From Actinomycetales bacterium (GTDB lineage Bacteria; Actinomycetota; Actinomycetes; Actinomycetales; BWSM-131): a stretch of 12,831 bases of DNA. Location: positions 1-12,831 of the forward strand of contig JASBSH010000135.1 in the NCBI GenBank assembly GCA_030149025.1. The letters run 5' to 3'. Of this stretch, positions 6,345 to 12,831 are shown one piece after another (position 1 is the first letter of the stretch; every line of letters begins with the position of its first letter). The notes below the pieces were generated by a model. That model was not told the origin of the DNA. It worked only from the letters and a program-made list of their open reading frames with translations, and made no database searches. Both the position numbers and the translations under genes were made by a program.

Positions 6345-6355
6345 CGCGATTCTCC

Positions 6356-6796
6356 TCAGAGCGCCGGCGGCCGGGCCTCGTAGGGCGTGGACAGCACCAC
6401 GGTGGTCCGCGTGGACACCTTGGCCACCGCCCGGACGCGGGCGATGAGGTCCTCGAGGTGCGCGGGCGTCGGCACCCGCACCTTGAGGATGTAGGACTCC
6501 TCGCCGGCGACCGAGTGGCAGGCCTCGATCTCGGGCAGGTCCGCGAGCCGGTCCGGCACGTCGTCGGGCGCCGAGGAGTCGAACGGTGTGACCGAGATGA
6601 ACGCGGTGAGGGCCAGGCCGACCGCGTCCGGGTCAACCACGGCCTTGTAGCCGCGGATCACGCCGCGCTCCTCCAGGCGCCTCACCCGCTGGTGGACGGC
6701 CGAGGTCGAGAGCCCCGTCGCCTTCGCCAGGTCGGTGTAGCTCATCCGGCCGTCGGAGGCGAGCAGCTTCACGATCTGGCGGTCCGTCTCCTCCAC
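6356..6796 (-). CDS. Lrp/AsnC family transcriptional regulator
   Basis: A 146-residue DNA-binding regulator of the feast/famine family, usually controlled by an amino acid. The N-terminal winged helix-turn-helix spans about residues 3-50 (DRQIVKLLASDGRMSY, then LAKATGLSTSAVHQRVRRLE and GVIRGY). The C-terminal RAM effector domain spans about 60-140, with VAGEESYILKV in the ligand/dimer region. Length is normal for the family. The GTG at 6796 has no Shine-Dalgarno but has a TANNNT box 6 nt upstream. The gene converges with kamA across the inverted repeat and diverges from the exonuclease over 66 bp. Its closeness to kamA makes it a reasonable candidate regulator of the lysine genes, but that is inference; many such regulators control their own gene or distant ones. 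Confidence 0.92.
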   Translation of the reverse strand: MEETDRQIVKLLASDGRMSYTDLAKATGLSTSAVHQRVRRLEERGVIRGYKAVVDPDAVGLALTAFISVTPFDSSAPDDVPDRLADLPEIEACHSVAGEESYILKVRVPTPAHLEDLIARVRAVAKVSTRTTVVLSTPYEARPPAL

Positions 6797-6802
6797 CGGC
6801 GC

Positions 6803-6808
6803 ACTGTA
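6803..6808 (-). promoter_or_regulatory. -10 box for a probable leaderless Lrp-family transcript
   Basis: On the minus strand TACAGT fits TANNNT and ends 6 nt before the GTG at 6796. No Shine-Dalgarno precedes this GTG, so a leaderless transcript is likely. No good -35 is seen. Confidence 0.45.
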
Positions 6809-6862
6809 TCGAGCCGTCTACGGGCCGTGCCCGCACTGACACGCCCTGGCAGGATCACGGAC

Positions 6863-7825
6863 GTGACCGCTCCTTCGCCCGCCAACCAGCGGCTGATGCT
6901 TCTGGACGCTGCGTCGCTGTACTTCCGTGCGTTCTACGGCATCCCGGACACCATCACCTCGCCGCACGGTGAGCCGGTCAACGCCGTCCGCGGCTTCCTC
7001 GACATGGTCGCCCACCTCGTCACCAAGTACCGGCCCACCCACCTCGTCGCAGCCTGGGACGACGACTGGCGGCCGCAGTGGCGCGTCGACGCCATCCCCT
7101 CCTACAAGGCCCACCGTGTCGCGGACTTCTCCGGCGACACGGCGGTGGAGGAGGTGCCGGACACGCTGACGCCCCAGGTGCCCGTCATCGCAGAGGTGCT
7201 GCAGGTCTTCGGGATCACCCGGTTGGGCGCGCCCGGATGCGAGGCCGACGACGTGATCGGGACGCTGGTGGCCAGGGCCGTGAAGGCCGGGGTCGGCCGC
7301 ACCGACGTCGTCACCGGTGACCGTGACCTGTTCCAGCTCGTGGACGACGACCACGCCGTCCGGGTCCTCTACACCGTCAAGGGCGTACGGGACCTGACCG
7401 AGGTGGACGGCGCGTGGTTGCGTGAGAAGTACGGCATCGCCTCCGGTCCCGCGTACGCGGACCTCGCAGCGCTGCGCGGCGACCCCTCCGACGGGCTGCC
7501 CGGGGTGGCCGGGATCGGCGAGAAGACCGCGGCGAAGCTGCTGCGCCAGTACAGCGACCTGGATGGCATCCGCGCTGCCGCCGAGGACGGCGACCGCGGG
7601 CTCGCCGCCGGGTTGCGGAAGAAGCTGCTGGACGCGACCGACTACCTCCAAGTGGCTCCGCGCGTCGTGAACGTGCTGCGCGACGCCGACCTCCCTCAAG
7701 TGGACGCAGCCCTACCGGCACGTCCCTCCACCGCGGAGCAGATCGGTGAGCTGGAGCAGCTGGCCGAGCGCTGGGGGGTCCGCAGCAGCATCAACCGCGT
7801 CCTCGAGGCGCTCCCCCGGACCTAG
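6863..7825 (+). CDS. Stand-alone 5'-3' exonuclease (PolA N-terminal domain type, FEN family)
   Basis: A 320-residue nuclease equivalent to the 5'-3' exonuclease domain of DNA polymerase I without the polymerase, a form common in actinomycetes. Such enzymes remove 5' flaps and RNA primers with two metal ions. Acidic metal-site residues are visible: D15 in LLDAASLYFRAFYG, E127/D129/D130 in GCEADDVIG, D153/D155 in TGDRDLFQL, and D207/D210 in DPSDGLPG. The helix-hairpin-helix (H3TH) DNA-binding motif GVAGIGEKTAAKLL follows directly. GTG at 6863 has AGGA 8 nt upstream; an in-frame ATG at 6896 would start only three codons before D15 and is less likely. It diverges from the Lrp gene and converges with gabT with 12 bp between the stop codons. 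Confidence 0.93.
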   Translation: MTAPSPANQRLMLLDAASLYFRAFYGIPDTITSPHGEPVNAVRGFLDMVAHLVTKYRPTHLVAAWDDDWRPQWRVDAIPSYKAHRVADFSGDTAVEEVPDTLTPQVPVIAEVLQVFGITRLGAPGCEADDVIGTLVARAVKAGVGRTDVVTGDRDLFQLVDDDHAVRVLYTVKGVRDLTEVDGAWLREKYGIASGPAYADLAALRGDPSDGLPGVAGIGEKTAAKLLRQYSDLDGIRAAAEDGDRGLAAGLRKKLLDATDYLQVAPRVVNVLRDADLPQVDAALPARPSTAEQIGELEQLAERWGVRSSINRVLEALPRT

Positions 7826-7837
7826 CGCGCAAGCGGG

Positions 7838-9211
7838 TCAGCGGGTGGAGGCGAACGCGGCCTCCAGCACGTCCAGGCCCTCGGCGAGCAGGTGGTCGGG
7901 CATCGACAGCGGTGGGAGCAGCCGCAGCACGTTGCCGTACGTGCCACAGGTCAGCGCGATCAGCCCCTCCCTGTGGGCAGCCGCCGCGATCTGGGCAGCA
8001 GCCGCGGCGTCCGGCGTCCGCGACCCGGAGCCGGCGTCCACGATCTCCACGGCGACCATCGCGCCGCGGCCGCGCACGTCCCCGACCCGTGGATCGCGCT
8101 GCTGGAGTGCACCCAGCCGGGACAGGAGCACCTCCCCCATCGCCCGGGCGCGGTCGACGAGCCCGTCGGACTCGATCGTCTCGATCACCGCGAGCGCCGC
8201 GGCGCAGGCGAGCGGGTTACCGCCGTAGGTGCCGCCGAGCCCGCCTGTGTGCGGACCGTCCATGATCTCCGCGCGTCCCGTGACCGCTGACAGCGGCAGC
8301 CCGCCGGCGATCCCCTTGGCGGTCACGATGAGGTCCGGTACGACACCCTCGTGCTCGCAGGCGAACATGCCCCCGGTCCGGGCGAACCCGGTCTGGACCT
8401 CGTCGGCGATGAACACCACGTCGTTCTCCTGGCACCACCGCGCCAGTGCGGGCAGGAAGCCGGGCGCCGGGACGATGAACCCGCCCTCACCCTGGATCGG
8501 CTCGATCACCACAGCGGCAAGGCTTTCCGCGCCTACCTGCTTCTCGATGACAGCAAGCGCCTGCGCCGCGGCTGCCTCACCGTCGAGGCCGTCCCGATAC
8601 GGGTACGACAGCGGAGCGCGGTACACCTCGGGAGCGAAGGGTCCGAAGCCGCTCTTGTACGGCATGTTCTTGGCAGTCAGGGCCATCGTCAGGTTCGTGC
8701 GCCCGTGGTAGCCGTGGTCGAACGCGACGACGGCCTGACGCCGCGTGTAGGACCGAGCGATCTTGACGGCGTTCTCCACCGCCTCGGCGCCGGAGTTGAA
8801 CAGGGCAGTGCGCTTCTCGTGATCCCCGGGCGTGAGCCGGTTCAGGTGCTCGGCGACGGCGACGTACCCCTCGTAGGGGGTCACCATGAAGCAGGTGTGG
8901 GTGAACCGGCGCGTCTGCTCCTCCACGGCTCGAACGACGCGGGGCGCGCTGTTGCCCACCGTGGTCACCGCGATCCCGGAGCCGAAGTCGATGAGCGAGT
9001 TGCCATCGACGTCGACGACCACCCCGCCTCCCGCCTCGGCGGCGAAGACCGGCATCGTCGTCCCGACCCCTCGCGCGACCGCTTCGGCCTTGCGCGCCTG
9101 CAGCTCGATCGACCGGGGTCCGGGGATGGTCGTCACGAGCCGGCGCTCCTGGACGACACCGTTCACGGCGCCGGACCCGGCGCTCTCCCATGCGGCGGTA
9201 GGTGCACTCAT
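7838..9211 (-). CDS. gabT: 4-aminobutyrate aminotransferase
   Basis: A 457-residue class-III PLP aminotransferase that would move the amino group of 4-aminobutyrate to 2-oxoglutarate, giving succinate semialdehyde and glutamate. The N-terminal RRLVTTIPGPRS is typical of GabT. Cofactor residues include D270 in DEVQTGFARTG and the Schiff-base lysine K299 in TAKGIAGGLPLSAV. NSGAEAVENAVKIAR and EPIQGEGGF are also standard. Length is normal. The ATG at 9211 has no Shine-Dalgarno but has a TANNNT box 8 nt upstream. No gabD lies next to it in this window. Related enzymes act on 5-aminovalerate and other omega-amino acids, so a link to lysine-derived amines is possible, but the aminomutase pathway has no step that needs this enzyme. 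Confidence 0.93.
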   Translation of the reverse strand: MSAPTAAWESAGSGAVNGVVQERRLVTTIPGPRSIELQARKAEAVARGVGTTMPVFAAEAGGGVVVDVDGNSLIDFGSGIAVTTVGNSAPRVVRAVEEQTRRFTHTCFMVTPYEGYVAVAEHLNRLTPGDHEKRTALFNSGAEAVENAVKIARSYTRRQAVVAFDHGYHGRTNLTMALTAKNMPYKSGFGPFAPEVYRAPLSYPYRDGLDGEAAAAQALAVIEKQVGAESLAAVVIEPIQGEGGFIVPAPGFLPALARWCQENDVVFIADEVQTGFARTGGMFACEHEGVVPDLIVTAKGIAGGLPLSAVTGRAEIMDGPHTGGLGGTYGGNPLACAAALAVIETIESDGLVDRARAMGEVLLSRLGALQQRDPRVGDVRGRGAMVAVEIVDAGSGSRTPDAAAAAQIAAAAHREGLIALTCGTYGNVLRLLPPLSMPDHLLAEGLDVLEAAFASTR

Positions 9212-9219
9212 GGATACGG

Positions 9220-9225
9220 ACACTA
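9220..9225 (-). promoter_or_regulatory. -10 box for a probable leaderless gabT transcript
   Basis: On the minus strand TAGTGT fits TANNNT and ends 8 nt before the ATG at 9211. No Shine-Dalgarno is present before that ATG. A convincing -35 is not visible, which is common for actinobacterial promoters. Confidence 0.45.
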
Positions 9226-9249
9226 GACGGACCAGCCACAGCAAGGCGA

Positions 9250-9289
9250 TGTCCGGACAGCACAAGGGTGCAAGCGCCGCTGTGCAAGC
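9250..9289. promoter_or_regulatory. Candidate operator region upstream of gabT
   Basis: TGTCCGGACA (9250-9259) is a perfect 10-bp palindrome. The 8-mer GTGCAAGC occurs twice (9268-9275 and 9282-9289), 14 bp apart. They lie 39-78 bp upstream of the gabT start, just upstream of where its -35 should be. This is a plausible place for an activator or repressor, but no regulator family can be assigned. Confidence 0.3.
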
Positions 9290-9651
9290 ACGCTGCTCGT
9301 GGTCACCGAGCTGGTCGATGCCTGCCGACGTCACCGGCTCAACTTCCTCGAGGTCCCCCCACCGCACGACCTTCGTCTCCGTCAGCAGCGCCACCGCCCG
9401 CCCCCCGCACTCCCAGCCGGACGACGACGACCGCGCCACCTGGCCGCACCAGCGCTCCCTCACCCGCGCGGGACAGGGAGCATCGCGGTGCCGTGGCCCG
9501 GCCCCTTCCTCGCTGGGCAGGTCGAGGCCCCGCAGGTGCTGCCCGACGTGAGCCGGGACGGGAACGTGCGTGTCGTCGTCCCCGCTGACCGGGTAGAGCC
9601 TGGACGACGCGGACGTGCGCGCGAGCTCCTGGCTGGCGGTGTGCGCCGTCC

Positions 9652-9670
9652 CCGGCTGACGCTCAGCCGG
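9652..9670 (-). terminator. Hairpin over the helY stop codon
   Basis: CCGGCTGA (9652-9659) and TCAGCCGG (9663-9670) are perfect 8-bp complements around a 3-nt loop. The stop codon of the helicase gene (minus strand, 9665-9663) lies within the stem. No T-run follows. It fits an intrinsic terminator of the T-poor actinomycete kind. Confidence 0.5.
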
Positions 9671-12524
9671 CTTGGCGCCCGGCCGAGTAGGCGACGACCC
9701 CCCGGTCCACGGCGGTGATCGCCGTCCGCGCCGCGCGGCGCAGCTGTGGGTCGTCGGTGGCCTGGGCGACCTGGTCGAGCAGGTCGAGCACCTGCCGGGA
9801 CCAGCGGACGAAGTCACCGGCCGCCAGGTCCACGTCGTCGAGCACGTCGTCCAGACGGCGGCCCTTGGCCCACCTGTACACCGCGGTGGCGATTCCCGGG
9901 TCCGGCTCCTCGGTGCCCTCCAGCCGGTGCGCGACCTCTGCCTCCCGCAGCCCAATCCAGATCCGCTGCGTCTGCGTCAGCGCGCGGTGCACCGGGCCAC
10001 CGGGTGGCTGGGCGGTGAGGGCGTCGTCCCGCCGGGCCTGGTACACCACAGCGGACACGACCGCGGCCAGCCCGGCGGCGTCCAAGCCGGCCCAGGCACC
10101 GCTGCGCAGGCACTCGGCGACGAGCAGGTCCTTCTCCGTGTAGACCCGACGCAGCAGGTGCCCGGGGTCGGTGACGACGGTGCGGCCGTCGGCCGATGTG
10201 TGCAGGTACCCCCGCTCGGTCAGCAGATCGCACACCCGGTCGAACGTCTTCGCGATGCTGTTCGTGCGGCCCTCGATCCGGCGCACCAGCGCGGCGTGCT
10301 CACGGTGCAGCCGCCACCAGCGCTCTGCCCAGCGGGCGTGGTCCTCCCGGTCCGGGCAGGCGTGGCAGGGGTGCTGGCGCATCCGCTTGCGGAGCTCGTC
10401 GACCCGGTCGCCGAGCCCGTCGGGACCCGTTCCGCCCGCTGTGTCGCTGCTGCCGGCGTCGTCCCGCGAAGGCTCGTCAGGGACGTCGGCCCGGCGCCCT
10501 TCTGACAAGACGTTGCGAAGGGAGGAGGTGAGGTCCCTGCGTTGGCCCGGGTTGCGGGGGTTGAAGTTGCGGGGCACCTTCACCGTGCCGTAGGGCTGGA
10601 CCGCCTCGGGCAGCTCGTCGACGGAGAGCCGGCGGACCTGCCGGTCCGCGGTCAGGATCGTCGGCCTCGGCCCCTCCAGCCCGCCCGCCGTGCCCGGGTC
10701 GAGAACGACGGCGAAACCGGCGCGGCGCCCGGAGGGGACCCGGATGACGTCCCCACGGCTGAGCGTCTCCAGGGACTCGCGGGTGTGCCGGCGACGTGCG
10801 CGGGCCGCGGCCTTGGAGGCGTCCTTCTCCAGGTCGTTCACCCTGCGGCGCAGGGCCGCGTACTCGCTGAAGTCCCCGAGGTGGCACGTCATCGCCTCGG
10901 CGTACCCGTCGAGAGCCTCCTCCTGCTTGCGCGCCTGCCGGGCGAGGCCGACGACCGCGCGATCTGCCTGGAACTGCGCGAAGGACGTCTCGAGGATCTC
11001 CCGTGCCCGGCCCCGGCCCACCTGGGCCACGAGGTTGACCGCCATGTTGTAGGTCGGGCCAAAGCTGGACCGCAGCGGGTACGTGCGGGTCGACGCCAGA
11101 CCGGCGACGGCCTGCGGGTCCAGGCCAGGGTGCCACACCACCACTGCGTGGCCCTCGACGTCGATACCGCGCCGGCCGGCCCGCCCGGTGAGCTGGGTGT
11201 ACTCCCCCGGCGTCACGTCCACGTGGCTCTCCCCGTTGAACTTCACCAGCTTCTCGAGCACCACGGTGCGGGCGGGCATGTTGATGCCGAGCGCGAGGGT
11301 CTCGGTCGCGAAGACCGCCTTCACCAGGCCGCGTGAGAACAGGTCCTCCACGATTTCCTTGAAGGTCGGCAGCAGGCCGGCATGGTGCGCGGCCACCCCA
11401 CGGGTGAGGCCGTCGAGCCAGTCCCAGTACCCGAGGACGGCGAGGTCGGAGTCCGGGATGTCGGCCGTGCGCCGCTCGACCATCTCGCGGATCTCGTGAC
11501 GCTCCTCCGGAGTGGTGAGGCGCACCCCCCAGGCCAGGCACTGCCGGACGGCCGCGTCGCAACCTGCACGGCTGAAGATGAAGGTGATCGCGGGCAGCAG
11601 GCCGTCGGCGTCGAGGCGCTCGACGACCTCCGCCCGACTGGGGACGCCGACACGCGGGCCGGGGGCACGCCGTGGCCTGGTTGCCCCTGCGTGGCCACGC
11701 TGACCGTTGCGGCTGCCTCGGCCTCCTCTTCCTGGGCCGGAGCCAGTGGCGAACTGCTTCTGGGTCAGGCGCACCAGCTCCGGGTTCACCCTCGCCCGGC
11801 GCCAGTGGGCGTCAGGCGCGCCGTCGCCGGCCTGGTCCGGCAGCTGGTCGACGAACAGGTCGACCAGCCGGTTGCCGACTATGACGTGCTGGAACAGCGG
11901 CACCGGACGGTGCTCGGAGACGACCACCTCCGTATCGCCCCGGACGGTGTCCAGCCAGTCGCCGAACTCCTCGGCGTTGCTGACAGTGGCCGACAGCGAG
12001 ACGACGAGGACGTCGTCCGGCAGGTGGATGATGACCTCCTCCCAGACGGCGCCGCGGAACCGGTCGGCCAGGTAGTGCACCTCGTCCATGACCACGTAGC
12101 CGAGACCCCGCAGCGATGAGGAGCCGGCGTAGAGCATGTTCCGCAGCACCTCGGTGGTCATCACCACCACGGGGGCGTCACCGTTGATCGAGGTGTCCCC
12201 GGTCAGCAGCCCCACCCGGTCGGCGCCGTAGAGGTCGACCAGCTCGGCGTACTTCTGGTTGCTCAGCGCCTTGATCGGTGTGGTGTAGAAGGCCTTGCGC
12301 CTCCCGGCGAGGGCCAGGTGCACGGCGAACTGACCGACCACCGTCTTGCCGGCCCCGGTGGGAGCCGCGACAAGGACGCCACGCCCCTCCTCGAGGGCCT
12401 TGCAAGCCTGTTCCTGGAAGGGGTCGAGCTCGAAACCCAGGTCCGGGCGGAACCGGTGCAACTCGGTCCTGGCCTCGGCCTGCCGAGCCCGGGCGGCCGC
12501 GTAGCGCTCCGCGGGCGAGGACAT
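9663..12524 (-). CDS. helY: HelY-like Ski2/Mtr4-family DEAD/DEAH-box RNA helicase
   Basis: A 953-residue ATP-dependent superfamily-2 helicase related to Ski2/Mtr4, thought to unwind structured RNA, possibly with RNases. A Q-motif-like DPFQEQA is at 34-40, Walker A APTGAGKT at 54-61, TTPIKALSNQKY near 81-92, the DEVH box at 147-150 and motif III SAT at 178-180. Motif VI QLTGRAGRRGID is at 444-455. The C-terminal part (from about 760) has the helical DSHCT-type region, including AECLRSGAWAGL. Two inserts stand out: a glycine/arginine-rich linker at 258-295 with RG pairs, and an acidic, low-complexity stretch before a CHAC pair (C720, C723). Actinobacterial relatives are about 900-950 residues. 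The ATG at 12524 follows a TANNNT box by 6 nt with no Shine-Dalgarno. gabT lies downstream past a hairpin, so the gene is probably transcribed alone. Confidence 0.95.
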   Translation of the reverse strand: MSSPAERYAAARARQAEARTELHRFRPDLGFELDPFQEQACKALEEGRGVLVAAPTGAGKTVVGQFAVHLALAGRRKAFYTTPIKALSNQKYAELVDLYGADRVGLLTGDTSINGDAPVVVMTTEVLRNMLYAGSSSLRGLGYVVMDEVHYLADRFRGAVWEEVIIHLPDDVLVVSLSATVSNAEEFGDWLDTVRGDTEVVVSEHRPVPLFQHVIVGNRLVDLFVDQLPDQAGDGAPDAHWRRARVNPELVRLTQKQFATGSGPGRGGRGSRNGQRGHAGATRPRRAPGPRVGVPSRAEVVERLDADGLLPAITFIFSRAGCDAAVRQCLAWGVRLTTPEERHEIREMVERRTADIPDSDLAVLGYWDWLDGLTRGVAAHHAGLLPTFKEIVEDLFSRGLVKAVFATETLALGINMPARTVVLEKLVKFNGESHVDVTPGEYTQLTGRAGRRGIDVEGHAVVVWHPGLDPQAVAGLASTRTYPLRSSFGPTYNMAVNLVAQVGRGRAREILETSFAQFQADRAVVGLARQARKQEEALDGYAEAMTCHLGDFSEYAALRRRVNDLEKDASKAAARARRRHTRESLETLSRGDVIRVPSGRRAGFAVVLDPGTAGGLEGPRPTILTADRQVRRLSVDELPEAVQPYGTVKVPRNFNPRNPGQRRDLTSSLRNVLSEGRRADVPDEPSRDDAGSSDTAGGTGPDGLGDRVDELRKRMRQHPCHACPDREDHARWAERWWRLHREHAALVRRIEGRTNSIAKTFDRVCDLLTERGYLHTSADGRTVVTDPGHLLRRVYTEKDLLVAECLRSGAWAGLDAAGLAAVVSAVVYQARRDDALTAQPPGGPVHRALTQTQRIWIGLREAEVAHRLEGTEEPDPGIATAVYRWAKGRRLDDVLDDVDLAAGDFVRWSRQVLDLLDQVAQATDDPQLRRAARTAITAVDRGVVAYSAGRQAG

Positions 12525-12530
12525 GGACTC

Positions 12531-12536
12531 AGGCTA
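12531..12536 (-). promoter_or_regulatory. -10 box for a probable leaderless helY transcript
   Basis: On the minus strand TAGCCT fits TANNNT and ends 6 nt before the ATG at 12524. There is no Shine-Dalgarno before the ATG. This matches the arrangement at kamA, the Lrp gene and gabT. Confidence 0.5.
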
Positions 12537-12610
12537 GGTCATGCCCCTGGGCCCTGCTGATCTAGACCTGCTGCTCTCGGCCTGCGCAGGGACCGGCTGC
12601 GGGGCAGAGT

Positions 12611-12649
12611 GGCAGAAGGACCCGGCAGAAGGAGCCGGCAGAAGGAGTC
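12611..12649 (+). repeat. 13-bp tandem array (3 units) upstream of the ChaB-domain gene
   Basis: GGCAGAAGGACCC, GGCAGAAGGAGCC and GGCAGAAGGAGTC follow one another without gaps. Each has AAGGA and two have AAGGAG, which resembles a ribosome-binding site. The array ends 16 nt before the GTG at 12666. An in-frame GTG at 12609 would let the array be translated, but the start at 12666 has the better ribosome-binding site. Confidence 0.85.
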
Positions 12650-12654
12650 GACCC

Positions 12655-12661
12655 GAGGAGG
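12655..12661 (+). promoter_or_regulatory. Ribosome-binding site that sets the chaB-like start
   Basis: GAGGAGG lies 4 nt before the GTG at 12666. The same AGGAGG plus 4 nt plus GTG arrangement is found at 808 upstream of kamD. It makes 12666 the preferred start over the in-frame GTG at 12609. Confidence 0.6.
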
Positions 12662-12665
12662 AGCC

Positions 12666-12831
12666 GTGCCCAAGACGTCCAAGAGCGGCAAGGCCAAGAA
12701 GGAAGAGCTGCCCAGCACGCTGCAACGCTCCCCGGAGAAGGCACAGCGCACGTTCGCGAAGGCGCACGACGCGGCCGCGAAGGAGTACGGCGAGGGCGAG
12801 CGCGCCCACCGGGTCGCGTACTCGGCGTTGA
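12666..12831 (+). CDS. ChaB-domain protein, 5' part (runs off right edge)
   Basis: The first 55 codons of a gene cut by the window end. After a lysine-rich N-terminus (PKTSKSGKAKKEE), residues from about 15 match the ChaB domain: LPSTLQRSPEKAQRTFAKAHD, then EYGEGERAHRVAYSAL. ChaB is named as a regulator of the cation antiporter ChaA in E. coli. Actinobacterial proteins with this domain are often small or have a C-terminal Rho-N-like part, and their role is unclear. The basic N-terminus suggests possible nucleic-acid contact, which is inference. It diverges from helY over 141 bp. Confidence 0.85.
   Translation, partial: MPKTSKSGKAKKEELPSTLQRSPEKAQRTFAKAHDAAAKEYGEGERAHRVAYSAL

Larger units (their letters stand above)
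9212..9651. other. 440-bp stretch between gabT and helY with no convincing gene
   Basis: The gabT end holds a -10 candidate, a palindrome and a direct repeat. The rest contains no gene I recognise on either strand. One minus-strand frame, the one gabT uses, stays open across the whole stretch with G/C-rich third positions and some protein-like composition (for example VALLTETKVVRWGDLEEVE). It has no recognised domain and no clear start with a ribosome-binding site. It may be a gene remnant or simply an open frame of high-GC DNA. Confidence 0.5.

Noticed and set aside
3541..6636. Very long minus-strand open frame (about 1030 codons) covering kdd and the antisense of kamA
   Set aside because: Only the part from the GTG at 4677, preceded by GGAGG, has family matches. 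The upstream part is antisense to the clearly coding kamA and has shadow-like composition.
7838..9955. gabT frame extended upstream into the helicase gene
   Set aside because: GabT homology begins just after the ATG at 9211, where a -10 box also lies. The extension overlaps the 3' end of helY and matches nothing known to me.
10542..12119. Long plus-strand open frames opposite helY (and similar ones opposite gabT, the amidohydrolase and kamD)
   Set aside because: They mirror the codon pattern of the real genes, are rich in Arg/Pro/Ala/Gly, and have no domain or ribosome-binding site.
1..12831. CRISPR array, tRNA or rRNA genes, insertion sequence
   Set aside because: No regularly spaced direct repeats with spacers, no tRNA-like cloverleaf that I could see, no transposase-like protein and no terminal inverted repeats with target duplication.

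Overview
The window is very GC-rich. Genes are tightly packed, GTG starts are frequent, and several starts have an actinobacterial TANNNT -10 box a few bases upstream and no Shine-Dalgarno. With the gene set (HelY-type helicase, stand-alone 5'-3' exonuclease, ChaB-domain protein), this points to the chromosome of an actinomycete (Actinomycetota). I cannot name the family or genus.

Layout. (1) 1-784, minus: the start of lysine 5,6-aminomutase alpha (kamD), running off the left edge, behind a leader with an unusual 14-bp tandem array. (2) 1085-1756, plus: a PlsC-type acyltransferase. (3) 1772-4677, minus: a two-gene unit of L-erythro-3,5-diaminohexanoate dehydrogenase (kdd) followed 5 bp later by a YtcJ-like amidohydrolase. 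(4) 4753-6252, plus: lysine 2,3-aminomutase (kamA), divergent from kdd across a 75-bp promoter region. (5) 6356-6796, minus: an Lrp/AsnC regulator, convergent with kamA across a long inverted repeat. (6) 6863-7825, plus: a 5'-3' exonuclease. (7) 7838-9211, minus: 4-aminobutyrate aminotransferase (gabT). (8) 9212-9662: a 0.45-kb stretch with no convincing gene. (9) 9663-12524, minus: a HelY/Ski2-like helicase. (10) 12666-12831, plus: the start of a ChaB-domain gene, running off the right edge.

The theme of the left half is the aminomutase route of lysine breakdown known from fermenting clostridia and fusobacteria. KamA makes beta-lysine from L-lysine. KamD with KamE makes 3,5-diaminohexanoate. 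Kdd oxidatively deaminates that to 5-amino-3-oxohexanoate. The cleavage enzyme (Kce), ammonia-lyase (Kal) and KamE are not in the window; some may lie left of kamD. The steps are spread over three transcription units, with a phospholipid acyltransferase gene and an uncharacterised amidohydrolase among them.

The observations I rate highest are: the kamD leader, where four 14-bp units create three 5-codon ORFs chained by ATGA overlaps with the last ATG in frame with kamD; the variant PLP-lysine loop of KamA; the amidohydrolase coupled to kdd; and the clustering of short tandem repeats at the 5' ends of several genes.
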